Below, one piece after another: positions 32,055-41,193 of a DNA stretch of 44,065 nucleotides. The notes below the pieces were generated by a model that was not told the origin of the DNA, made no database searches, and saw only the letters and a list, made by a program, of their open reading frames with translations. How positions within the stretch are numbered: position 1 is the first letter of the stretch; the number at the start of each line of letters is the position of its first letter. A program made the position numbers and the translations under genes. Where the stretch lies: the NCBI GenBank assembly GCA_009602735.1, contig WELA01008734.1, positions 52,685 through 96,749 of the forward strand, in the 5' to 3' direction. This DNA is from Mesotaenium endlicherianum. Taxonomy: Eukaryota > Streptophyta > Zygnematophyceae > Zygnematales > Mesotaeniaceae.

Positions 32055-33075
32055 CTAGCTGTCCTGCTCCTCTGCTGCTGCCAATGCCAATCGCCGCGTG
32101 TTGACAGTCACCATGGCCACGCTCGTGAGCCCTGCAGGTCGCACCTCGCTGTCCACCGTGAAGGCCAAAAATGCTGCTGCGTGCCACGCCACAGCCTCAT
32201 CCTTGTCATGGCGTGCCACAGTCAGTTCCCTTAACGATGGAAGTGGGTTACGGTTGAGGCCGTCGGCGTCCATATTAGTGGACCCAGGGCGGTGCTGCAC
32301 GTCGAAGGTGTACTCTTGCAGAATGAGCGCCCATCGTGCTTACTTGCCTGTCAGGCGCTCCGCCGTCATGAGCCACTTGAGTGGCTGCTGGTCGGTGACC
32401 AGGCGGAAGTGGGTGCCGAAGAGGTAGTGCCTAAAGAGCACGATCGCCCAGACTGCTGCCAGGCACTCCCCCTCGTAAGAGCCGTAGTTGCTCTCGGCGC
32501 GATAATTGCTGCGGCTAGCGTAGGCCACCACGTGCTCGAAGCCCTCATGCTCCTGCACCAGCACCGCGCCCAGCCCTGCCTGCGACCAGTCGGTGTGGAG
32601 GATGAAGGGCTTCTTGTAGTCGAGCCGCCGCAACACCGGTGCGCTCACCAACAGCTCCTTGAGCTTGTCAAGCGCCGCCTGGTGCTCTGGCCCCCACACA
32701 TAAGCAACACCCTTCTGCAACAAGTCGTTGAGCGGCTTGGCCAGCTCGCTGAACCCTGACACGAAGCGCCAATAGTAGTTGGCAATGCCAAGGAAGGCCC
32801 TCAGCTGCGAGAGATTTGAGGGAGGCGGATTGCCTGTGATGGCTGAGATCTTGGCCAGCTGCGGCGCCAGACCGCTCAAAGAGAGCAGATTCCCGAGGTA
32901 CTCCACCTCTCAAGTTCCAAATGTACACTTGCCCGGATGGCACTTGAGCCCCGCGGCCTCCAAGCGATCCAACATAGCAGTGATGTGGGCCACGTGCTCC
33001 TCAAACGTCTCACTGAAGACGAGCACGTCATTGATGTAGCACCGGGCAAAGGGAAGCCTTGCCAGCTCCTTATCC
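32055..33075 (-). pseudogene. RT C-terminal half and RNase H of Element E, main copy
   Basis: RT begins only at LDKELARLPFARC followed by YINDVLVFSETFEEH (about 32985-33075; YIDD is expected, here YIND), continuing KCHPGKCTFGT. A stop at 32910 is followed by the thumb (LRAFLGIANYYWRFVSGFSE) and RNase H (FILHTDWSQAGLGAVLVQEH, EGECLAAVWAIVLFRHYLFG, VTDQQPLKWLMTAERL). An in-frame TAA at 32340 precedes GSTNMDADGLNRN. RT fingers and the first palm motifs are missing. Confidence 0.88.
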
Positions 33076-33299
33076 AGCTGTGGCGCTGCAGGTGTCACCT
33101 GCTCTGCAGCTGTCTGTGCGCGGCCTGCGATGGGTGCCTCCCCCTTGGCAGCTGCTGCCAGCTGCATTGCAGCGCCTGCCTGAGGTCGCGAGCTAGGAAA
33201 AAGAAATGGCGACCGGAACTCCCTGGGTCGCTGTGAGGCCTCCTCTCTCCTGCGTCCCCCGCCCAGCAAACCAAAATTGTTATGGGCCGGCGGCGGGGA

Positions 33300-34896
33300 T
33301 CGATGGCGTGCGCGAGCCTGCGGGGCAGGCCCCTCGCGCTGGGAATGCCACGCGGTGCCGGGCGGAGTCTGGCCGTCATCTTCAGGGGAATTTTCGTCCA
33401 TGGCGTCAGCAAGCCGAGGCAGCTTTGGGTGGCGAGCTTCCGCGTAAAGGGGGGCCAAGGCCTGTGTTTGAAGTAGGATCCATGTGAGGACGTTGGCGTC
33501 AATGGCCTGTCCCAGGAGGCGAATGCGGTTCACCTCTGTGAGACCGTCCAGCAGCGTGAGGTGTAGCAGGAAGCCCATGGCGCGCTCTATCTCCGTTGGG
33601 CGGGGCCTGTCGAACATGCCAGTCTCCAGGTCAATGACCATCCCGCGCTGAGCGCCCACAAAGGCATTGCTGTCATAGCGGCTGACAAAGGTAGGGAGCG
33701 CGCGAGTAACGGCGTGAAGGACCTCGCACTTTGCCTGCGAGGGATGGGGCAGCGCCGTCACCCGCTGTGCCAGCCGAGGGGCATCGAGGATGGAGTCGAC
33801 ATTGCGCGTGTGGCGCGGATGGGCGGCTGTCAAAGCCTCGAGCGTGCCTGGCATCGCCAGGTTGGTGAAGTAGGCGCGGTCGCGATGCGCAAACGAGCCA
33901 ATCTGGGCAGCGTCGATGACGGCCTCCCGACCGACGTAGCTGCTGCAGAGTGCAAAGTCGGCGCTGACGTCCGGCCTGTGGTCGTGGCGGGCGTCCACGT
34001 TCTCCAGGACCCATGCAAGAGTGTGTGGCGGCTGACGGTCCTCCACCATGTTGAGGACGCGGAGCAGGTGCCAGAAGAGGGCCGTGCGTGGGTCACCGAG
34101 TGCCTAGCCACGCCCAGCTCTGGAGAAATCCTGACACTCCCAACCTGCGATGATGAGGTCAATGACCTAGGCGAGTGACATGCTCGACGGTAATGTCGCG
34201 GATGTCCATGGGCCACTCCGTCTGCGCGCGCCGGAAGGCGTGCGCGGGAAGGAGGTCTGGGAACCGCTCGTGGCACAGAGCCATCTGCCAACGGGCCACC
34301 TGCTGAGCCTCGGGATTGAGGTCCACATAGACGTAGCGGCGCACGGGAATGCCGACATGCAAGGTCGTGAGCAGCCCTGTGGCGATCCCAGCGAAGAGCT
34401 CAACGAGCACAATGCCGCCCGGCCGTTCGTCGAGCGGGTCGGCACAAATGGGTGTCGGCAGCGGGCAGCACCCCATGGCAGGATCGCGAGGCTGCGCCGG
34501 AGGCGGATAGGTGCGCTCGGCACTGTGCTGAGGTGGCGCCATGCGGAGCGCAGCCACGGCGCGCTCAGCGTAGTCGCGCGTGAGGCCTGGAATACGGTCC
34601 GCAATGGGCAGGGGACGCTCCTCCCGAGCGTGGGCCTGACAGGAACGCCACCTCATGCGGGCGTCCTGCAAGACCTCCGGCGGCACAGCGCGGGCCTGAC
34701 GCCGAGCCATGCGAACGCACAGCTGCTGCCATTGGCCACGCTGAGCGAGGTTGTCCTGGTGCGAGGCTGCATGGGCCAATTGGTCCACAACGGGCCGCTG
34801 AGGCAGATAGGGATGCGGATCAAAGTAGGCGCGCTGACGCTCCCGCATGGCCTCAGCGGGGACTGTGCAGATCGATCACTCTGGGCTGTCAGCCAT
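33300..34896 (-). pseudogene. C5-cytosine DNA methyltransferase carried by Element E
   Basis: A separate ORF starts at ATG 34896 (MADSPE), nine bases after the gag stop. Motifs occur in canonical order. Motif I is VELFAGIATGLL (about 34404-34369) with the acidic YVYVDLNPEA next. Motif IV is GWECQDFSRAGRG, keeping the catalytic Cys (near 34136). Motif VI is LENV (34007-33996), motif VIII QIGSFAHRDRAYFTNL (33905-33858), motif IX PTEIERAMGF, and motif X GQAIDANVL (about 33512-33486), with a target-recognition region between VIII and IX. The enzyme would methylate cytosine using S-adenosylmethionine. The F-x-G-I-A-T-G motif I and unpermuted order recall DNMT3-like or bacterial/phage enzymes more than plant CMT or MET1; no BAH, chromo or ADD domain is seen. 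Breaks: TGA at 34876-34878, a frameshift near 34165, TAG at 34104-34106. Confidence 0.87.
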
Positions 34897-34905
34897 CTTC
34901 CGTTG

Positions 34906-36335
34906 CTAGACGAGCTGGCACGGGGCCAACTGGACGCGCGGGCGGGGATGCCCTCGCGGAGCTAGCTCGACGCGGGGATGCCGAAGATGCGACATGAGCT
35001 CTGCTTGTGTGGCTGCTGGGAACGGGTGGCGAGGAAGCGACCTGCCACCTGTGCGCGCCACCTTCTGAGGAGATCCCAAGGGGCCGTCGCCTGTGATGTG
35101 GCTGCGTGGGACGCCGGCGCGTCGAGCTGCAGGGTCAAGGTACAGGGCGTAATGCGCCTGTGAGGAGGAATGCGTGTCGTTGCAGTCTGGAAGAGGGCGC
35201 AAAGGTGGCGTGCCTCCTCGCTCCCGAGTGTCGTCGTATGGGGGAGTGCGCTCCCTGTCATTGTATGGCGGCGTAATGGAGCGGGATTGTGGCTCGCGAA
35301 GAGGAGTGACCTCTCGCGCCTCACGCAGGGGCGTGAGCGACCGTGAGCGCCTCGTCTCGCGGAGTGGAATGGTCTCTCGGGCGGGCCCAATGGTCGGCTT
35401 GGTACGATGTGCGTATCGCAGGGGCGGATGGGCGCAGGTAGACGGGCCTGCGCGCGGCGGGTTGCGGATGCTGCTTCGAGGCTCCAGCTGGCGTACTGGA
35501 GGCGTGGCAGTGCTAGAAGAAGCAGCTGCCGCGCGAGTGGAGGCAAACAAGTGCCTGACGCGGCACTCGTTGCTCGTGGAGCAATCATGGGACACGGGGC
35601 GGCTGGGTCCAGCTGCGGCGGCGCGGGCCCAGCTAAACCGGGCCGCGGCCTCCTGCGGCAAGTTGCTGAAGCCGGGCGGGCCTGTAGACCTGCGCCGGAC
35701 GTGCGTCGTGGGCGTAGGTGGGCGAGGCTCCTCCGATGGCTGCGCAAGGTACTCCTCCGCAGACTCCTCGGGAAGCTGCTCCCACTGCTCCTCCTCCTCC
35801 ACGTTGCTGTCGAGGGGTAGGTCGTCGGACTTGCCAGGATAGGCGGCCTGGTGCATGGCCTCCTCCTCTGATGCCGTGATGCAAGGCCAGGAGTCGCCAG
35901 TCTGGTGCGATGCGTGTCGGAATGGCGGTTGAGAGTCCATACTGTACTGGATGGCCACGCCAACGGGTACGTCGTGGCGTACGCGGACGTCTGTTCTCGC
36001 TGAAGGCCCGCTGCGAGAGGCGGCAACCGCCGCTGTGTCACGAGCAAGGACTGCGGCAGCAACGGCAGTACGGGCAACGACGAGAGCCTCGGTGGCATCC
36101 TCCGCCATCTGCCGCATCCTGGCGCGATGCGCTGCGCAGATGCGTATTTGCTCCCTGGCCTGGGCTGCCAGGACATCCGCCTGCTCTTGTGGTGTAAGGT
36201 GGAGCTCTGCACTAGGCAGGTCCGGCTTCTCATCCTGTGGCTCAAGTTGGTCCTCTCCCACAGAGATCTCTTCGTCCTCGGGCCCTCCCTTATCGGTCTG
36301 GACCACTCGTCGGCCGTCGCTGACAAGGGCCTCAT
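34906..36335 (-). CDS. Gag-like ORF of Element E
   Basis: An open frame of about 475 residues on the minus strand to TAG 34906-34908. It starts with an acidic segment (GGPEDEEISVGEDQLEPQDE), then an Ala/Arg-rich helix (DVLAAQAREQIRICAAHRAR), a Glu-rich stretch, and a long Ser/Pro/Arg part with internal repeats of the type TPLRE/TPPYxD (about 35175-35400). I see no zinc knuckle or standard gag core, so the Gag label rests on position ahead of the methyltransferase and pol and on composition. The same frame continues upstream (to 36480) into the integrase start of another copy, an obvious rearrangement at about 36330-36345. The true start codon is not recoverable. Confidence 0.55.
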
Positions 36336-38245
36336 GAATAGTGCGCACTAGTTGGCTGCGTATATCAGGCTCAGGGACCACCAGGACGGAGCCGTCGGCC
36401 ATCACACGCCTCAGTCGACCCTCCATGAAGACGAAATCCCGGCTGCGCTTGAGGACGCGGTCACGCTCCCTCGTGTCCATGCCTGGCGCCAGCTTCTTAG
36501 AGGCGACTTACTGCAGCAATGCGCCATGGTCCTACATGTCCTCGGGCCCGCGCTGCCAGCTGTCCTGCTCTGCTGCTGCTTCCAACGCCAGACGCCTCGT
36601 GTTGACCACCACCAGGTTGCGGTCGGTGAGCCCCGCGAGCCGCGCATCGCTGTCCATCGCGAAGGCCAAGAAGCCAGTCGCATGCCAGGCCACTGGCTTG
36701 TCCTCATCGTGCCGGGCCACGGTCAGATCCCTGGAGGAAGGCAGCGATTGCGGCTGAGGCCGTCGGCGTCCATGTTGGTCGAGCCTGGGCGGTAGTGCAC
36801 GTCAAATGTGTACTCCTGCAAAATGAGTGCCCATCGCGCGTACTTGACTGTAAGGCGCTCCGACGTCATGAGCCACTTGAGCGGTTGATGGTCAGTGACG
36901 AGACGGAAGTGGGTGTCGTAGAGATAATGCCTGAAGTGCACGATCGCCCAGATCGCCGCCAGGCACTCCCCCTCATAAGAGCCATAGTTGACCTTGGCGC
37001 GGTTGTTGCTGCAACTGGCGTATGCCACCACGTGCTCGCAGCCGTCGTGCTCCTGAACCAGCACTGCTTCCAGCCCTGCCTGCGACCAGTCGGTGCGGAG
37101 GATGAAGGGCTTAGTGTGGTCAGGCCGCCGCAGCACTGGGGCGCTCACCAGCAGCTCATTGAGCTTATCAAATGCTGCCTGCTGCTCTGCTCCCCATACG
37201 TAGGCCACCCCCTTCCGTAGCAAATTGTTGTGTGGTTTAGCGAGCTCGCTGAAGTTCGGCACAGAGCGACGGTAGTAGTTGGCGATCCCAAGGAAGGCCC
37301 TCAGCTGCGAGATGTCGATAGGCGGCGGGATGCCTGTGATGACCGAGATCTTGGCCAGCTGCGGTGCCAAGCCACAAGAGGAGAGGAGATGCCTGAGGTA
37401 GTCCACCTCTCGAGTCCCAAAGGTGCACTTTCCTGGATGGCACTTGAGCCCAACGGCCTCCAAGCGGTCCAGGACGGCGGTGATGTGCGCCACGTGCTCC
37501 TCGAACGTCTCATCGAAGACAAGCACGTCATCAAATGTAGCACCAGGCAAAGGATAGCCCTGCCAGCTCCTTATCCATGAATCGCTAGAACGTCGCTGGA
37601 GCGTTGTTCAACCCGAAGGGCATAACCCTCCACTCGTAGAGGCGTTGTGCCCCCCAGATTGCCGTCTTGTCCTGGTCCTCCTCCGCAATAGGTATTTGGT
37701 TGAAGCCCTGCCTCAAGTCCAGCATTGAGAACCATGTGCACGTGCCAATGTCATCAAAGATCTTGTCAAGGGTAGGCATAGGATATCTGTCCTGCTCAGT
37801 GACCTCGTTTAGCTTACGGTGGTCACCGCACATCCTCTTCTCAGACCAATTGCCAAAGGCATCCTTCTTTGCCGGCATGACCGTGGGGGCCGCGTAGGTA
37901 GAGGAGGACTCCCAAATAAGTTGGCTTGCATGTCTGCGTGCTGATCAAGCCGTCCTCAAAGTGACTATAGCGGTATTGCTTCTGAAAGATGGGTACGTCC
38001 GACGTGAGGCGGAGCCTCATGGGGTCGCCAGTGTAGCGCCCCAAGTCATGCATGCCACTGGCAAAATAGGCACTGCGCCGAGCATCAAGCATCTCTGTCA
38101 GTTGCGCTGCCTGCTCCGCGGTATGAGTCCCCCCCAGCTTCCATGTAGGGGTTGCTGGAGGCGGTGCCTGCCCTGCACCTGTCGCCTCGTGGGGTACTGT
38201 TGTGGCGCTCTGCCCTCCTGCTAGCGTTGCCTGTCTGCAGGTCAC
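36336..38245 (-). pseudogene. Element E, second minus-strand copy: RT, RNase H, integrase start
   Basis: RT N-terminus: HDLGRYTGDPMRLRLTSDVP then QKQYRYSHFEDGL. Palm: MCGDHRKLNEVTEQDRYPMP, WFSMLDLRQGFNQIPI, MPFGLNNAPATF. A TAG follows, then MDKELAGLSFAWCYI, and one extra T breaks the YIDD codons (near 37535) before DDVLVFDETFEEH. RNase H: FILRTDWSQAGLEAVLVQEH, EGECLAAIWAIVHFRHYLYD, VTDHQPLKWLMTSERL, GSTNMDADGLSRN. The integrase start (KRSRDFVFMEGRLRRVMADG) is cut at about 36340. This copy supplies the RT half missing from the main copy. Confidence 0.88.
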
Positions 38246-38256
38246 TGTCTGCAGAC

Positions 38257-39416
38257 AAGGGCCGTCGTCAGCAGCTGCGCTCTCTGTGACCGTGTGCGCT
38301 CGAGCTTCACGGCGCGCACTGCTGCCCTCAGCCCCCTGCCCATTCAGGAGCTGTTCTACAGGTGGTCATTGGACTTGGCTAAGGAGTTACTCAAGTCCCG
38401 CCGAGGCAACCTCTACATCTTGGTGATAATCGAGCACTTGTCCAAGTGGATCGAGCTCGTGCCCTTGCCCAGCAAGGCCAGTGAGGGGATCGCTCAGGCG
38501 TTCCTTGATCATGTCCTTAGCCGTTTTGGCGGCTGCGCTGAGGTGCAAACCGACCAGGACAAGGAGTTCCAGGACAGCTTTCAGAAGCTGCTGGAGCGCT
38601 CCATGATGGACCACCGCACCACCTCCCGCGATCACCCTCAGGCTGACGGCCTTGCAAAGCGCATGGTGCAGATTGTGAAGCTGGGGCTGCGCAAGTGCTG
38701 CCTGACCCACGACAGCACCCATTGGGACAACGCACTCTCATGGCTGGCTATGGGATACAAGTTTAGTCGCCAGGCCTCCTTGGCCTCGCATTCTCCCTAC
38801 TTTCTCCTTTATGGATGCCAGCCGATCCTGCCCGCCGCAGCCAGGACCGCGGCTGAGAGTGTCTTGGACTTGGATAGTCCCGACTCATGGAGTGCTCTTA
38901 TTGGGCTACGTGCGCAGCTGTTCTACCGCTTGATGCCCATGCCCATGGACAATCTCAGTATCGCTCAGCATTGCGACACGCTCAGGCATGCCATGACTCG
39001 TGGAGGAGCCTATTGTCCTCGGATGTTGCAATTTTCCGCAGGTGATTGCGTGTACCTGCACCAGACAAAGAACACCCTCGACACCAGCAGCTCGTCGGTC
39101 ATCCTGCGCGTCAAGCGTGCCTTGGCGTCGGGACGTATTGGCGCTGGAAGGCGCAGATGGCCGTCTTCACAAGGACCACACGAAGAAGTGTGGACCATGT
39201 CACCTTCCTTACCTTGATGTGCAGGTTCGTCCCCATGACGCGCGGCCTCCCAAGGACTGGGCGTGCCAGATCTGCCACAGCCCTGGCAAGGAGGCCAAGA
39301 TGCTGCTCTGCGACAGCTGCAACCTTGGCTTCCACATCGGCTGCCTTGACCCCCCACTGCGGGAGACTGGTTCTGTAGTGACTGCTCAGAGTTAGCTAGC
39401 GGTAGCATTGTTAGCT
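38257..39416 (+). pseudogene. Integrase and PHD finger, plus-strand Element E copy
   Basis: Integrase is open from VVSSCALCDRVRSSF to 39217. Core residues: first Asp in WSLDLAKE, second Asp kept (VQTDQDKEF), but the Glu is Lys (ADGLAKRMVQ). The frame shifts near 39130, after VILRVKRALASG, into KDHTKKCGPCHLPYL and the PHD finger WACQICHSPG, MLLCDSCNLGFHIGCLDPPL. A small deletion after PPL shifts the frame again, so the last zinc pair (AGDWFCSDC in the main copy) is legible only in another frame. Stop at 39393-39395. The PHD first Cys/His set is better preserved here than in the minus-strand copy. Confidence 0.87.
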
Positions 39417-39458
39417 CATCAGCTGGAGGCTGAGAGCTGGGGGGAGAATCAAAATATT

Positions 39459-40590
39459 TGACAGCTGACCTTCGTTTTGGCCATAAGGCCGCATGCATTT
39501 TTGCTTTCGCCACAGCAAGTCTTGCTTGACCACTTGTGTGTTGCTTACATAGATTAGACGCATCCGACTCCGTAATGCACGTCAACTATCATGACTCATT
39601 AGGCCAGGATCGTCGCCCCTGTCATGACACACGTGCGTCGACCATCGGCCTAGGAAGGCCGACTTTGGCCTTGCTTCACGCATTCATATTTTGACCTTTG
39701 CTAGCATTCCAAGTCGCTAAAGTGTAAAGCGGCGCGTCACCTTCCGAACGGCATCGGTTGCGCGCCCTTTGGTCTAGTGTCGAGCAAGATATCCGCGATC
39801 TAGTCCGCACCACCTACCGGCCCCTAGCGGATTTCACCAAAGGCCACTTTGTGACTCATTGTGCCCAAAGGTCACATTGTTGGCTCTTCGCGACTCCAAA
39901 GACCTCTAGCCATTAGCATACAAATCCGCGAGCTTGATAAAGTACACTTGGCATGCATTAGCATAATATATGAGCACCATTTGAGCTATAACTTGGTGAT
40001 TGCATCACTCATTCTTAGAGGAAGCTTCCTCACATTTCAGATCTACTTTTGAGGCATTATCTAGGTAGCATTACTCGAGGTAAGCTCCGCCAGTGAAAGC
40101 CTTGCATCTGCTTACTTGCACTATATTTGATTGGTGTATGTTGTGCTTAGCCAATGGGAGAGCTAGTACGTGCCTTGCCTCCACTTTTGTGGACCTAGGA
40201 TAGCCTTCTAGTGTGATTGTGTGTATTGAATCCGCCGCCTTCAGCGTCGGTTTTGCATGGAGTATATAGCAATAGATGTCCTTAGAAGGACATATTTTTA
40301 AAAGTCCAATTATGCCAGCTGTAAGCTACAAAGTTATCAATAAAGTTTACACTTTTAACTCTTGTGTTTTCAGGACCACTGAGTCTCTCTCTTGTGTAAA
40401 GCAAGCCCTCTTGGCTTCCAATCACTAGAAGAACTTCACAAGTGGTGAGCAAAGTCACAGCTTATAGGACTACTCTTGAAGACCATGATGTGCTTCCAGT
40501 GATCTTTTGGGCCAGACTTCATTAGTTGTTTTTCCTACCAGATACAATCTTGATGTGCTCACTCTGGAGAGTACACACTCCTTAGCTGTC
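39459..40590 (+). repeat. 3' LTR of the plus-strand Element E copy (about 1132 bp)
   Basis: Starts TGACAGCTGACC and ends TTAGCTGTC, a 9-10 base terminal inverted repeat. It is homologous in inverted orientation to 29384-30530. A TATA-like TATATAGCAA at about 40263 and AATAAAG at 40340 are plausible U3/R signals. Confidence 0.85.
39491..39580 (+). repeat. Inverted 90-base arm (left)
   Basis: Lies near the start of the LTR. Its reverse complement recurs at 40591-40680 with about 5 mismatches in 90. Confidence 0.9.
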
Positions 40591-40680
40591 GTGCATTATG
40601 GGGTCGGATGCGTCTAATCTATGTAAGCAACACACAATCGGTCAAGCAAGACTTGCTGTGGCGAAAGCGAAAATGCATGC
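40591..40680 (-). repeat. Inverted 90-base arm (right)
   Basis: Begins directly after the LTR's terminal inverted repeat and ends exactly where Element C's LTR starts (40681). It equals an inverted copy of the LTR-start arm, and may be the truncated start of another E LTR in the opposite orientation. Confidence 0.85.
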
Positions 40681-41183
40681 TGTAGTGAAACAGATAAATG
40701 AAGTACTTAGTGAAATATAATACTTTATCTATTGAAGACAAGGATCTTTGAACACAAGTGGTAGCTTCTTCAAAGAAAGATGGCTTCTTGAAAGTTAATA
40801 TATTTCTGGATTTTGGCAAGTACAAGAGTGATTCTGGAATGTCTTTCTATGTTCTAGCTCTCGTTTATATACTTGCTACATAAGTAATTTCTAGGAAAGT
40901 GTATGTTGATGTGTTGGCACCCAACACATCCCAAAACTTGCCACCTCTTTCTAGAATAATGTACACATGTCCTTTTGACCTAAAAATGGCACATTTGACT
41001 TTTGCCACATGGAGTTCTTCTAGGTCTTTCCTCTAACTTCGAAAATGCCTTGGAAGGTTCAAAGGACATGAACCAAGTTACTAGAGTACCTATTCACACT
41101 TGACTCCACACAATACTACTCCAAATATATTTGAAAACATTAAAATATATGCAAACTAATATATAATAACTCAAATCACTACA
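40681..41183 (-). repeat. 3' LTR of Element C (about 503 bp)
   Basis: Plus-strand ends TGTAGTGA and TCACTACA. A polypurine run (on the minus strand GGGGGGG then TGA) precedes it, fixing its role as 3' LTR. A solo copy sits at 9623-10117. Confidence 0.9.
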
Positions 41184-41186
41184 TCA

Positions 41187-41193
41187 CCCCCCC
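41187..41193 (-). promoter_or_regulatory. Polypurine tract of Element C
   Basis: Seven G on the minus strand, three bases before the TGTAGTGA LTR start. Element B's LTR has GAGGAGGGGGA in the same place. Confidence 0.7.

Larger units (their letters stand above)
29257..36345 (-). mobile_element. Element E, main copy: Gypsy with DNA methyltransferase and PHD integrase
   Basis: Minus-strand order: gag-like ORF (36335-34906), C5 DNA methyltransferase (34896 to about 33300), in-frame jump to RT, RNase H (32906-32055), integrase (32018-30943), PHD finger (30879-30556), polypurine run (30543-30550) and 3' LTR (30530-29384). It is GC-rich compared with the AT-rich DNA around it. The 5' LTR is missing: at about 36340 gag is joined to the integrase start of another copy. 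Protease and the N-terminal half of RT are deleted. Confidence 0.88.
38246..40590 (+). mobile_element. Element E, plus-strand 3' fragment
   Basis: This fragment runs in the opposite direction to the two minus-strand copies, starting head to head with the RT of 36336-38245 at about 38245-38257. It contains integrase core, PHD finger, PPT (39440-39445) and LTR (39459-40590). Confidence 0.88.

Noticed and set aside
33300..34896. Host CMT, MET1 or DRM gene fragment
   Set aside because: No BAH, chromo or UBA domain, motif order is not the DRM permutation, there are no introns, and retroelement genes flank it on the same strand.
34180..35842. Plus-strand frames opposite Element E
   Set aside because: Arg/Gly/Ala-rich shadows of GC-rich minus-strand genes.
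34962..36335. Second minus-strand frame of 457 codons (MRPLSATADEW) overlapping the gag-like ORF
   Set aside because: Arg/Ser/Pro-rich with no homology to integrase or gag; the other frame has acidic, helical and repeat structure and leads to the methyltransferase start.
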